Assembly (NCBI GenBank): GCA_947382875.1
Contig: CANDBG010000022.1
Coordinates: 1 to 38,360, forward strand
DNA length: 38,360 nucleotides
Direction of reading: 5' to 3'
Origin: an uncultured Oscillibacter sp.
GTDB lineage: Bacteria > Bacillota > Clostridia > Oscillospirales > Oscillospiraceae
Position 1 is the stretch's first letter; the number at the start of each line of letters is the position of its first letter. A program made the translations under genes and the position numbers. This document shows, piece after piece, positions 14,431-22,437 of the stretch. Under the pieces are notes generated by a model. The model saw only the letters and a program-made list of their open reading frames with translations, was not told the DNA's origin and ran no database searches.

Positions 14431-16973
14431 ATAGCCAGAAGAAAAGCACCACCCGCTTTCTTACGGTCAGTTTACTCCTCGTCGCAGTTTTCTGCGTCTG
14501 CATCTTCAGCTTTCTGGCTTTCTTCATGAACCAGAAAAGCGCCGAAACCATCAGCTCGGTCGGCACCATCTATATGACCAGCATGAGTGAAAAGGTCTCG
14601 CAGCATTTTGAAACCACCATTGATCTGCGTCTCATTCAGGTGGAGTCCCTGGTGGAAACCATTTCCCCCAAGCACTCCGCCTTGCGGTCGACCCTGGAAT
14701 ACAACGCCCAGGCCAGAGGCTTTGAGGGCCTCGCTTTCTGCTCGGACGACGGCGACTTTGATGTCCTTTACGGCGATCCTCTTACTACGGCCGACCCGGA
14801 CCCCTTTCTCAAGTCCCTGCGGGCCGGAGAAAAAAAAGTGGCCGTGGGTCTGGACAAGAACGGAGAAAAGTTCGTCCTGCTGGGCGTCCCCGCCCGCTAC
14901 CCTATGCAGGACGGCGGGGACAGCATCGCTCTGGTGGCATCCCTCACCGCCGATTATGTCGCAGAAACCCTCTCCCTTTACTCGGACAACTCCCTGGTAT
15001 ACTCCCACATCATCCGCAATGATGGCTCCTTTGTCATCCGCAGCGGCGACGCCTACCGGGATAACTATTTTGAACGCCTTCAGTCCCTGTTCGACTCCGT
15101 GCCGGAAACCGGCGATCAGTACGTTCACGAGCTTCAGGAGGCCATGCGTACCGGCGAAGATTATTCCACGCTGCTGCAAATCGGTGAAGAACGGCGGCAT
15201 TTGTACAGTACAAAGCTGGCCTACTCCGAATGGTATCTTGTGACGGTTCTCCCCTACGGCGAGCTGGACGAGGCGGTCAACGATCTTGGAAAAACCTGGA
15301 TTCTGATGGTCTATCTTGGCTGCGCCGTGGTGCTTCTGGCGCTGCTGCTGATCTTTGCGCAGTATTTCAAGCTGCTTCTGGGTCAGATGCAGGAGCTCGC
15401 GGAGGCTAAAAAAGCCGCCGAACACGCCAACAAAGCCAAAAGCGAATTTCTCTCCAATATGAGCCACGATATCCGTACGCCCATGAACGCCATTGTCGGC
15501 ATGACGGCCATTGCCACGGCCAATATCAACGATGTACAGCAGGTGCAGAACTGTCTCAAGAAAATCACCCTCTCCAGCCGCCACCTGCTGGGGCTGATCA
15601 ATGACGTGCTGGATATGTCCAAGATCGAAAGCGGCAAGCTGACACTGAACATGGACCAGATTTCCCTGCGGGAAGTGATGGACAGCATCGTCAGCATCGT
15701 CCAGCCCCAGGTACGGGCCAAGCACCAGCGTTTTGACGTGTTCATTCACGATATCTCCACCGAAAATGTCTGCTGCGACAGCGTGCGGCTCAATCAGGTC
15801 CTGATCAATTTCCTGGGCAACGCCATCAAGTTCACCCCGGACGGCGGCGCGATCCAGGTCTCCTTGTATGAGGAGGATTCTCCCAAGGGCGTGGACTTCA
15901 TCCGCGTTCATCTGACGGTCAAGGACAACGGCATTGGCATGACAAAGGAATTCCAGGAGAAAATCTTCGACTCCTTCAGCCGCGAAGACAGCACCCGCGT
16001 CCGCAAAACCGAGGGCACCGGCCTGGGTATGGCGATTACCAAGTATATCGTCGACGCCATGGACGGCACCATTGACGTGGAAAGCGAGCTGGGCAAGGGT
16101 ACGGAATTCCATGTCACCCTGGATCTGGAACGCGCCCAAATTCAGGAGGAGGACATGATTCTCCCGGAGTGGAACCTTCTGGTAACAGACGACGACCAGC
16201 AGCTTTGCGAGAGTACGGTCGCCTCCCTGAAGTCCATCGGCGTGCGGGCCGATTGGGCTCTGGATGCGGAAACCGCGATCAAAATGATCGAAAAACGGCA
16301 CCAGCACGGGGACGATTACCACATTATTCTCCTGGACTGGAAGCTCCCCGGCATGGACGGCATCACCGCCGCAAAGGAAATCCGCCGCCGGTTCGGCACG
16401 GATACGCCGATTCTTCTCATCTCCGCATACGATTGGAGCGAAATCGAAACGGACGCCAAGGCGGCGGGCATTACCGGTTTTATCTCCAAGCCGCTGTTCA
16501 AGTCCACGCTGTTTTATGGACTCAAGCCCTTTATCGGCGCGCCGCAAGCGACCGACGAACCGCCTCCGGAGGAAATCACATCGCATTTTGACGGCAAAAA
16601 GATTCTTCTGGCCGAGGACAACGACCTGAACTGGGAGATTGCCGAGGAGCTTTTGAGCGAACTGGGCCTGGATCTGGAATGGGCGGAGAATGGGCAAATC
16701 TGCGTCGAAAAATTCGAGGCGTCCCCGCTGGGGTACTACGATGCAATCCTGATGGATCTGCGGATGCCGGTCATGTCCGGCTACGAGGCCACACGGGCCA
16801 TCCGAGCCTCCGAACGGGCCGACGCCTCCCTGCCAATCATTGCCATGACCGCGGACGCCTTTTCCGAGGACATCAAAAAATGTCTGGACTGCGGTATGAA
16901 CGCTCATGTTGCAAAACCGATTGACGTGCGGGAAATCTCCCGGCTGCTGGATAAATATATCAATCAAATCTAA
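14427..16973 (+). CDS. Membrane hybrid histidine kinase with two receiver domains
   Basis: The 848-residue product has an N-terminal membrane segment (about 11-33), an extracellular sensor region (34-290, probably dCACHE-like from length and position), a second membrane segment (291-313), a HisKA H-box with H347 (FLSNMSHDIRTPMN), HATPase boxes (LINFLGNAIKF, DNGIGM, GTGLGMAITK), then REC1 with D637 (LLDWKLPGMDG) and REC2 with D777 (LMDLRMPVMSG). Both receivers keep the acidic pair and conserved lysine. AGGAGG precedes the ATG, which overlaps the Hpt stop. A longer open frame begins at 14259 but runs through the Hpt gene out of frame. A paralogue of equal length lies at 27896. Confidence 0.93.
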   Translation: MNSQKKSTTRFLTVSLLLVAVFCVCIFSFLAFFMNQKSAETISSVGTIYMTSMSEKVSQHFETTIDLRLIQVESLVETISPKHSALRSTLEYNAQARGFEGLAFCSDDGDFDVLYGDPLTTADPDPFLKSLRAGEKKVAVGLDKNGEKFVLLGVPARYPMQDGGDSIALVASLTADYVAETLSLYSDNSLVYSHIIRNDGSFVIRSGDAYRDNYFERLQSLFDSVPETGDQYVHELQEAMRTGEDYSTLLQIGEERRHLYSTKLAYSEWYLVTVLPYGELDEAVNDLGKTWILMVYLGCAVVLLALLLIFAQYFKLLLGQMQELAEAKKAAEHANKAKSEFLSNMSHDIRTPMNAIVGMTAIATANINDVQQVQNCLKKITLSSRHLLGLINDVLDMSKIESGKLTLNMDQISLREVMDSIVSIVQPQVRAKHQRFDVFIHDISTENVCCDSVRLNQVLINFLGNAIKFTPDGGAIQVSLYEEDSPKGVDFIRVHLTVKDNGIGMTKEFQEKIFDSFSREDSTRVRKTEGTGLGMAITKYIVDAMDGTIDVESELGKGTEFHVTLDLERAQIQEEDMILPEWNLLVTDDDQQLCESTVASLKSIGVRADWALDAETAIKMIEKRHQHGDDYHIILLDWKLPGMDGITAAKEIRRRFGTDTPILLISAYDWSEIETDAKAAGITGFISKPLFKSTLFYGLKPFIGAPQATDEPPPEEITSHFDGKKILLAEDNDLNWEIAEELLSELGLDLEWAENGQICVEKFEASPLGYYDAILMDLRMPVMSGYEATRAIRASERADASLPIIAMTADAFSEDIKKCLDCGMNAHVAKPIDVREISRLLDKYINQI

Positions 16974-17008
16974 TCCTTTCAAAACTGCACACAAAGGAGA
17001 TATCGGTC

Positions 17009-17536
17009 ATGGAGTGGGACCACAAAGAGGCGGAATTTTGGGATGAATACTCACAGGAATTTCGCTGTACCCTCTGGGGCACAGAGGCTTGGTTCAATAT
17101 TTCTTACTACAACAACGGGCAGGACTGTCAGGAACAGCTCGCCTGTTTTGCAGAGGCGGCGGACCGGTGTCTGGGCTGGATGAACGTGCATCAGGCGGAA
17201 ATTTTCGCCGCCATTGAGGACGACGGCCTGTACGACGACGCCCTGGATTGGATTGATGGCAGTGAAATCGTGGAGGAAGACGGCATCGAATACAGTCTCT
17301 TGTATGACGATACCCGTCTGGCCCTGCCCTACCGGAAGGACGATTTTTTCAGCAGTCTGGTTCCCAGCAGCCTCTTGTTTTCTGCAGACCACAAATCCAC
17401 AAAGTTCATTGTGGATTTGTTCCTGGATACCGAACCGGATGTGTTCGCCGGGCACAGCATTGAGGTCTTTCTCAACGGCGATTTCAAAAGGGATCAGGCA
17501 CAATACACAATTTCAGTCAACGGCCTTGCAGGATAA
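17009..17536 (+). CDS. DUF2262-like protein
   Basis: A 175-residue acidic soluble protein without signal peptide or membrane segment. The C-terminal part (DLFLDTEPDVFAGHSIEVFL, then NGLAG) resembles the DUF2262 family, whose function is not established. The N-terminal half is rich in Trp and acidic residues (FRCTLWGTEAWFNISYY). It starts 35 bp after the kinase stop with AAAGGAG before the ATG, so it may be co-transcribed with the phosphorelay operon, and a strong hairpin follows it. The family assignment is from memory of the motif and is moderate. Confidence 0.6.
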   Translation: MEWDHKEAEFWDEYSQEFRCTLWGTEAWFNISYYNNGQDCQEQLACFAEAADRCLGWMNVHQAEIFAAIEDDGLYDDALDWIDGSEIVEEDGIEYSLLYDDTRLALPYRKDDFFSSLVPSSLLFSADHKSTKFIVDLFLDTEPDVFAGHSIEVFLNGDFKRDQAQYTISVNGLAG

Positions 17537-17546
17537 GAAAACAGAA

Positions 17547-17580
17547 ACGGCGGAAGGATTTCCTTCCGCCGTGTTCTTTA
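17547..17580 (+). terminator. Terminator after the DUF2262-like gene
   Basis: A perfect 12-bp stem (ACGGCGGAAGGA at 17547-17558, TCCTTCCGCCGT at 17561-17572) with a 2-base loop is followed by GTTCTTTA. It lies 10 bp after the stop codon and probably ends the operon starting near 11839. The T-run is interrupted. Confidence 0.65.
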
Positions 17581-17596
17581 CGGAGGATCGTTTTAT

Positions 17597-18292
17597 ATGA
17601 AATCATCGGATTTTCGCATCAAACAGGATATTTTACTCAAATACTGCGGAACCGGCGGCACGGTTTGTATCCCGGACGGAATTACGGTGGTCCAAAGCGG
17701 CGCATTCACCCGCTGCAAGGGGCTGACCGCCGTCACACTGCCGGAGGGCGTCCGGAAAATCGGCGCTTATGCGTTTCGCAGCTGCATAAATCTTGAGACG
17801 GTCGTTTTGCCGGACAGTCTGCGGGAAATGGACAAGGGCGCATTCCGCAACTGTACGGGACTGCGCCGGATTCCTCTTCCGGAAGGGCTGACCGTACTGG
17901 GCGACAGCGCATTCCTACACTGTACCGGATTGACAAATGTTTCCATCCCTGGGACCGTTTCGGAAATCGGCCGCTACGCTTTCCAGCACTGTGCCGGGCT
18001 TCAAAACCTCACCTTTTCGGAAGGTTTAATCCGTATTCACCAAAACGCTTTTTCCTTGTGCAACAGCTTAACGACGGTCACACTGCCAAAGGGTTTGCGT
18101 GAAATAGACTGGTGTGTTTTCTGGCAATGCAGACAACTGACCGACGTCGTTTTTCCGGCAAGTCTGGAAGAAATTGGCGGCTGGGTATTCACGCCAAGCC
18201 GCCGCCTCACCCTCCACGCCCCCGCCGGGTCCTGCGTGGAATCCTATGCAAACGCTTATTGCCTGCGCTTCCAAAAAACGGAGGAAGGCTGA
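17597..18292 (+). CDS. BspA-type leucine-rich repeat (LRR_5) protein
   Basis: The 231-residue product consists of about seven tandem 23-residue LRR_5 repeats (pattern IP.GVT.IG..AF..C..L..V.LP), residues about 20-215, followed by a typical terminal segment with APAGSCVESYA. Such repeats mediate protein binding and are common in gut Firmicutes. Unlike many relatives, it lacks a signal peptide, membrane anchor or sorting signal, so it appears cytoplasmic. GGAGG precedes the ATG, right after the preceding terminator. Its stop codon lies inside the terminator hairpin of the convergent gene. Confidence 0.85.
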   Translation: MKSSDFRIKQDILLKYCGTGGTVCIPDGITVVQSGAFTRCKGLTAVTLPEGVRKIGAYAFRSCINLETVVLPDSLREMDKGAFRNCTGLRRIPLPEGLTVLGDSAFLHCTGLTNVSIPGTVSEIGRYAFQHCAGLQNLTFSEGLIRIHQNAFSLCNSLTTVTLPKGLREIDWCVFWQCRQLTDVVFPASLEEIGGWVFTPSRRLTLHAPAGSCVESYANAYCLRFQKTEEG

Positions 18293-18303
18293 ACCTTCCT
18301 CCG
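18271..18303 (-). terminator. Terminator shared by convergent genes (strong on minus strand)
   Basis: CGGAGGAAGG (18279-18288) and CCTTCCTCCG (18294-18303) form a 10-bp stem with a 5-base loop. On the minus strand the stem is followed by TTTTTT (18273-18278), a classical intrinsic terminator for the gene at 18318-18827. The plus-strand LRR gene ends inside it. Confidence 0.8.
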
Positions 18304-18317
18304 CAGAATTTCCCCGC

Positions 18318-18827
18318 TCAAACCGCCGGCGCTTCACCGCCGGGCTCCGGCGCGTCCTCTTCCCCGGACACATCGGCGCTCCCGGAAGAATCACCCTCGC
18401 GGTCTTCGTCATCCAGAAGCGTATCCCATTCCTTGGGGCCCTCCTTCGGCTGACGCAGCGCAATCGCCATCTGATACGTCTGCGGGTCATTCTCCTGAAG
18501 ATACCGCTCATCTTCCGGCGGCACCTTGTCCCCCGCCTGAATCCGGGCTGCAATCTTTTGACATTTCATCATCTTTTTCAGCGCTTTGGTTGCAGCGTCT
18601 ATCTCGTTACCGCTGTTTTTCTTTGCTTCCAGTTTTTTCCGTTCCTGCTCCTCACGGGCACGGCGGTTCTGCTCCTCCAGCATCGCCAGCGCCTGTTGGG
18701 AAAGGGCAAGCCGATCCTCCCGATGCTTTTGCAGACGGGATTTGGGCGTCTGCACACTTCCTTTCCGCTCCTCCGAACGAACCTGCTGGCTGCTGCGCCG
18801 CAGACGGTCTGTCGATTTTATTTCCAT
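18318..18827 (-). CDS. Conserved-looking hypothetical charged coiled-coil protein
   Basis: A 169-residue soluble protein. Residues about 1-85 are strongly charged and helical (Arg/Gln/Lys/Glu-rich, LSQQALAMLEEQNRRAREEQ), suggesting a coiled coil. Residues 85-130 form a compact block (KALKKMMKCQKIAARIQAGD, then PPEDERYLQENDPQTYQMAI) and the last 40 residues are an acidic Gly/Pro/Glu-rich tail. I cannot assign a family or function. It has its own promoter and terminator, so it is a single-gene unit. GGGAGG lies upstream of the ATG. Confidence 0.7.
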   Translation of the reverse strand: MEIKSTDRLRRSSQQVRSEERKGSVQTPKSRLQKHREDRLALSQQALAMLEEQNRRAREEQERKKLEAKKNSGNEIDAATKALKKMMKCQKIAARIQAGDKVPPEDERYLQENDPQTYQMAIALRQPKEGPKEWDTLLDDEDREGDSSGSADVSGEEDAPEPGGEAPAV

Positions 18828-18874
18828 AACCCGATCCTCCCTTTCCGACGCGGAAGCCGCCGCCTGTTTTTTTC

Positions 18875-18903
18875 ATCATATCACAGCTCTTCAGCTTTTA
18901 CAA
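18875..18903 (-). promoter_or_regulatory. Promoter of the coiled-coil protein gene
   Basis: On the minus strand TTGTAA (18898-18903), a 17-bp spacer and TATGAT (18875-18880) form a good sigma-A promoter about 48 bp upstream of the ATG at 18827. Confidence 0.55.
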
Positions 18904-18927
18904 TCGGTTTTTCAAAGGAGACCCCTT

Positions 18928-19437
18928 ATGTTTCAAAAAGCAATTGTCATCGGCTGTCCCGGCGCGGGGAAAAGTACCTTTGCCCGAAAACTGCGGGATT
19001 TCTCCGGCCTGCCGCTCCATTATCTCGATCAGCTGTGGCACAAAGCCGACCGGACAAACGTCACACAAGCGGAATTCGACCAGTCCCTCCATACCATTCT
19101 TGCGCAAGAGAACTGGATTATTGACGGCAATTACCTTCGGACGCTGGAAACGCGTCTAAAGGCGTGCGACGCCGTATTTTTTCTGGATTATCCTTTGGAG
19201 GTCTGTCTTGCAGGGGCGGAAGCCCGCATAGGAAAGACGCGGGAAGATATGCCTTGGACCGAAACGGAGTTTGACGGGGAATTCCGGCAATGGATTCTGG
19301 ATTTTCCAACACGGCAGTTGCCGTCCATTTACGCGCTGCTTTCCCAGTACCGGGACGGTAAGGAAATCATGGTTTTCCGCTCCCGGCAGGAGGCCGGCGC
19401 TTATTGGGAAAAATTTTCGTCCAAACCGGAGGTATAA
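18928..19437 (+). CDS. P-loop kinase of the FlaR/adenylate-kinase-like family
   Basis: The 169-residue product starts with a Walker A motif (GCPGAGKST, residues 9-17), then LHYLDQLWH and ENWIIDGNY, the pattern of proteins annotated as 'topology modulation protein FlaR' or adenylate kinase-like. Substrate unknown; a small-molecule kinase role is likely from the fold. AAAGGAG precedes the ATG at 18928; the open frame continues upstream in low-similarity sequence. It lies 42 bp before spoIIP and may share its transcript. Confidence 0.85.
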   Translation: MFQKAIVIGCPGAGKSTFARKLRDFSGLPLHYLDQLWHKADRTNVTQAEFDQSLHTILAQENWIIDGNYLRTLETRLKACDAVFFLDYPLEVCLAGAEARIGKTREDMPWTETEFDGEFRQWILDFPTRQLPSIYALLSQYRDGKEIMVFRSRQEAGAYWEKFSSKPEV

Positions 19438-19479
19438 TTTTCATCGCCGGGACATAGGTTGTCCCAGAGGTGAAACAGT

Positions 19480-20649
19480 ATGAAACAAAAGCATCGCGCC
19501 GTACAAATTCTGCGGCGGCTGGAAGCGGGTCTGCTGGCGGCGGGAACCCTTTGGGCTGTTGGCGTCACCGCCGGAAGCGACACAGCCGCCTCTGCATTTT
19601 CCGCCCTGCGGGCCGCGCTGCCCATGAGCGCGCTGCGCTGGGAGCTGGGCGATTTCTGGCCCCAGGACGGCCTGTCGCCAGCCGCGGCGCTGACCATCGG
19701 GGAAGCGCCGCTGTTGTTGGCGGCACGTCCGGCGGTGGCCGAACGCTGGGCGTTGGAACGCCAGGAGGAGATCCCGGAGGAAGACGGCGAAACCAAAGCG
19801 CCGGTTACAACGCCCGTAGAGGAAACGCCCCTGGACGCGGAAGCGCCTGTGGAAGAAGACAACGGCGTTCCCGCCAAGACGCTCATTCCCTCCGGCTCCG
19901 ACGGATATTTTGTCACCGGCCGGACTTACATCAGCAACCGGACCGATCATACCTTATCCGCCTCCGACCTGCAAAATTTCTCCGCCCCCGCGCTGGCGGA
20001 AACCGGACCGCAAATTTTGATTGTTCACACCCACGGCAGCGAGTCCTATACTCCTGCGCCCGGCACGGATGTCGTCTGGTCCGGCGACTACCGGACAACC
20101 GATTATCGCTATAACGTGGTCAAGGTCGGGGACGAAATGGCGGAGGTTTTTGTAGAAGCCGGTCTGTCCGTGCTGCACGACCGCACCTTGTATGACTACC
20201 CCTCGTATTCCGGGGCTTACGACCGGTCCCTTGCGTCCATCCAGCATTACCTGGAAGAATATCCCACCATCCAATACATCCTGGATGTCCACCGGGACGC
20301 CATCGAAGACGGTCAAGGCAACCAATACAAGGTCATTTCCGAGCTGCAAGACGGCAGCACCGCGGCCCAAATGTCCCTGGTAATCGGCAGCGACGGCAGC
20401 GGTCTTTCACACCCGAACTGGCTGCAAAACCTTCGTCTCGCCGCAGCAATGCAAAACGCCGTGCTGGAAGAATATCCATCTCTTATGCGCCCGATTACGC
20501 TGCGGAATTCCCGCTATAACCAGCACGCTACCACCGGTTCCCTGCTGCTGGAAGTCGGCGCGGCGGGCAACGCCCCTCAGGAAGCCATCCTCGCCGGGCG
20601 GCTCTTTGCGCAGAAAATGGCGGACCTGCTTACCGCCTCACAGACATAA
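19480..20649 (+). CDS. spoIIP: Stage II sporulation protein P (engulfment peptidoglycan hydrolase)
   Basis: SpoIIP is an amidase/endopeptidase which, with SpoIID and SpoIIM, thins septal peptidoglycan during forespore engulfment. The 389-residue product has an N-terminal membrane segment (about 15-32), a variable acidic linker (70-130), and the SpoIIP catalytic domain with LIVHTHGSESY, YILDVHRDAI, TLRNSRYNQH and SLLLEVGAAGN, which supply the metal ligands and catalytic glutamate. AGAGGTGA precedes the ATG, and a GGGACA/TGTCCC hairpin (19449-19465) lies in the leader. No clear sigma-E promoter was identified by eye. It shows the organism belongs to an endospore-forming lineage. Confidence 0.95.
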   Translation: MKQKHRAVQILRRLEAGLLAAGTLWAVGVTAGSDTAASAFSALRAALPMSALRWELGDFWPQDGLSPAAALTIGEAPLLLAARPAVAERWALERQEEIPEEDGETKAPVTTPVEETPLDAEAPVEEDNGVPAKTLIPSGSDGYFVTGRTYISNRTDHTLSASDLQNFSAPALAETGPQILIVHTHGSESYTPAPGTDVVWSGDYRTTDYRYNVVKVGDEMAEVFVEAGLSVLHDRTLYDYPSYSGAYDRSLASIQHYLEEYPTIQYILDVHRDAIEDGQGNQYKVISELQDGSTAAQMSLVIGSDGSGLSHPNWLQNLRLAAAMQNAVLEEYPSLMRPITLRNSRYNQHATTGSLLLEVGAAGNAPQEAILAGRLFAQKMADLLTASQT

Positions 20650-20652
20650 TGC

Positions 20653-20697
20653 AAACCCGTCCCTGCCGCACAATCCGTACAGCAGGGACGGGTTTTT
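20653..20697. terminator. Bidirectional terminator between spoIIP and putP
   Basis: AAACCCGTCCCTGC (20653-20666) pairs with GCAGGGACGGGTTT (20682-20695), a perfect 14-bp stem with a 15-base loop. TTTTT follows on the plus strand, and the A-rich left arm gives T-residues on the minus strand, so it serves both convergent genes. Confidence 0.85.
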
Positions 20698-20704
20698 CTG
20701 TAAA

Positions 20705-22237
20705 TCAGCCTTTTACTTGTTCAAATACGTTTTCAATTTCAGCGGAGGGCTTTCCCGTGGCAAGGCTTACCGCCACAATGGCGACACAGCCCGCAATAAA
20801 CGCCGGCAGCAGCTCATAAATCGCCCATACACCGCCTTGCGGGGCAACCAGATATTTCCAGACGAAAACCATCACGCCCCCGGCTACCATACCCGCCAGC
20901 GCGCCCCATTTGTTGGAACGCTTCCAGAACAGGGCGAACAGCATCACCGGTCCGAAGGCGCCGCCGAAGCCCGCCCAGGCAAAGGACACCACCCGGAATA
21001 CGGAACTATTGGGGTCCCAAGCCAGAACCACGCTGATGATGGCAATTGCCACAACCGTACCGCGGGCGGCCAGCATGGAGGCTTTCTTACTCAATTGGAT
21101 TCCCATAAACTCTTCCAGCAGGTTCTGGGACACACTGGAAGCAGCTGTCAAAAGTTGGGAGTCAGCCGTAGACATGGTTGCCGCCAGAATACCCGCCAGA
21201 ATCACGCCCGCTACCAACGCCAGCAGAAAGCTGCTGCCGCTCATGAGGTTCGACAGAACAATCACAACGGTTTCCGAGTCCGCGCTGGTTTCCAGGAAAG
21301 GAATCTTGCCCGCTACGGACACGCCATAACCTACAATTCCGATCAAAATGGCGACGAACATCGAAATAACTACCCAAATGGAGGCAATGCGGCGGGAGAT
21401 CTTCAGTTTCTCCTCGTCTTCAATCGCCATGAAGCGAAGAAGAATGTGAGGCATCCCGAAATAGCCCAGGCCCCAGGCCAGGGTTGACACGATGCTCAAA
21501 AAGCCATAGGTTCCGGCCTGCCCGGAAGCGGGGTCATAGCCCTGGGTCAGATTCAGATAACCCGGCAGAGCACGGGCATTTTCCATAACGGCATCCCAGC
21601 CGCCGGCCTGGCCGACGCCATAGAAAATGATAATCACCAAGGCAATGGACATTACGATACTTTGAATGAGGTCTGTAGTGGACACCGCCAGAAAACCGCC
21701 CAGAACCGTATATCCGATAATGACCAGCGCGCCAACGATCATAGCCGCGTGATAGTCCACGCCCAGAAGACTGTTGAACAGCGTCCCTACGGCCTTGAAG
21801 CCGGAAGCGGTGTAAGGGATGAAGAAAATCAGGATAATCACCGCCGCAATACAGGCCAGAATGTGACGGCTGTCGCCGTAGCGGCGGGAGAAAAAGTCGG
21901 GGATGGTGATGGCGCCCGTAGCCGCCGAATAGCGCCGGAGGCGTTTTGCCACAAGCAGCCAGTTCAGGTACGTGCCCACAGCCAGACCGATCACAGTCCA
22001 GCCCACTTCCGCCACGCCGCATAAATAGGCAAGGCCCGGGAGTCCCATCAGCAGATAGCTGCTCATGTCGGAGGCCTCTGCGCTCATGGCCGTCACAACA
22101 GGGCCAAGGCGTCGGCCGCCCAGGTAGAAGTCATTGGACGAAGAACTTCCGGCCCGGCTGAAATAAACGCCGACTCCCACCATGGCGATCAAATAAACCG
22201 CAATAGCCAGGATAATACAAATTTGTGCAGTTGTCAT
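20705..22237 (-). CDS. putP: Sodium/proline symporter PutP
   Basis: A 510-residue member of the sodium:solute symporter family with about 13 membrane segments and normal PutP length. Diagnostic stretches are FYLGGRRLGPVVTAMSAEAS near residue 38 and DMSSYLLMGLPG, the YTVLGGFLAVSTTDLIQSIV segment and the sodium-site region ILAATMSTADSQLLTA near residue 350. It imports proline with sodium as carbon, nitrogen or osmoprotectant source. It is preceded by a promoter and a perfect inverted-repeat operator, with a TetR gene just upstream, which suggests local control. It is the only gene between operator and terminator. Confidence 0.95.
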   Translation of the reverse strand: MTTAQICIILAIAVYLIAMVGVGVYFSRAGSSSSNDFYLGGRRLGPVVTAMSAEASDMSSYLLMGLPGLAYLCGVAEVGWTVIGLAVGTYLNWLLVAKRLRRYSAATGAITIPDFFSRRYGDSRHILACIAAVIILIFFIPYTASGFKAVGTLFNSLLGVDYHAAMIVGALVIIGYTVLGGFLAVSTTDLIQSIVMSIALVIIIFYGVGQAGGWDAVMENARALPGYLNLTQGYDPASGQAGTYGFLSIVSTLAWGLGYFGMPHILLRFMAIEDEEKLKISRRIASIWVVISMFVAILIGIVGYGVSVAGKIPFLETSADSETVVIVLSNLMSGSSFLLALVAGVILAGILAATMSTADSQLLTAASSVSQNLLEEFMGIQLSKKASMLAARGTVVAIAIISVVLAWDPNSSVFRVVSFAWAGFGGAFGPVMLFALFWKRSNKWGALAGMVAGGVMVFVWKYLVAPQGGVWAIYELLPAFIAGCVAIVAVSLATGKPSAEIENVFEQVKG

Positions 22238-22279
22238 ATTTCCTCTCCTTTTGTTTCCTTTTCAGGCTCAACGGCTGTC

Positions 22280-22308
22280 ATGATACCACACTTTTTACCA
22301 GAACGCAA
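22280..22308 (-). promoter_or_regulatory. putP promoter
   Basis: On the minus strand TTGCGT (22303-22308), a 17-bp spacer and TATCAT (22280-22285) lie about 45 bp before the putP start codon. The -10 matches five of six bases; the -35 is weak and lies 3 bp from the inverted repeat. Confidence 0.55.
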
Positions 22309-22311
22309 TAT

Positions 22312-22347
22312 AGAACGAAGTATAGAATAAGTTCTATACTTCGTTCT
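22312..22347. promoter_or_regulatory. Perfect inverted-repeat operator upstream of putP
   Basis: AGAACGAAGTATAGAA (22312-22327) and its exact reverse complement TTCTATACTTCGTTCT (22332-22347) are separated by TAAG. Inside, ATAGAA-type elements repeat, as in operators that bind two dimers. It abuts the putP -35 box and follows the tetR-type gene by 90 bp, so it is the probable binding site of that regulator. Confidence 0.75.
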
Positions 22348-22437
22348 GTGAAAATCCATGATATCCATTGCAGCCCGTTGTTTTTTCGCCGGACGTTTCA
22401 CCAGAATCCAATTTGCCGAAAACGTAAAATTTTGTTT

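Noticed and set aside
14472-16994. Minus-strand open frame of 840 codons
   Set aside because: It is the reverse of the hybrid kinase gene. High-GC third positions leave few stops on the opposite strand.
19433-19438. TATAAT just before spoIIP as its promoter
   Set aside because: No acceptable -35 at the right distance, and the box overlaps the stop of the previous gene; a sigma-E promoter would look different.
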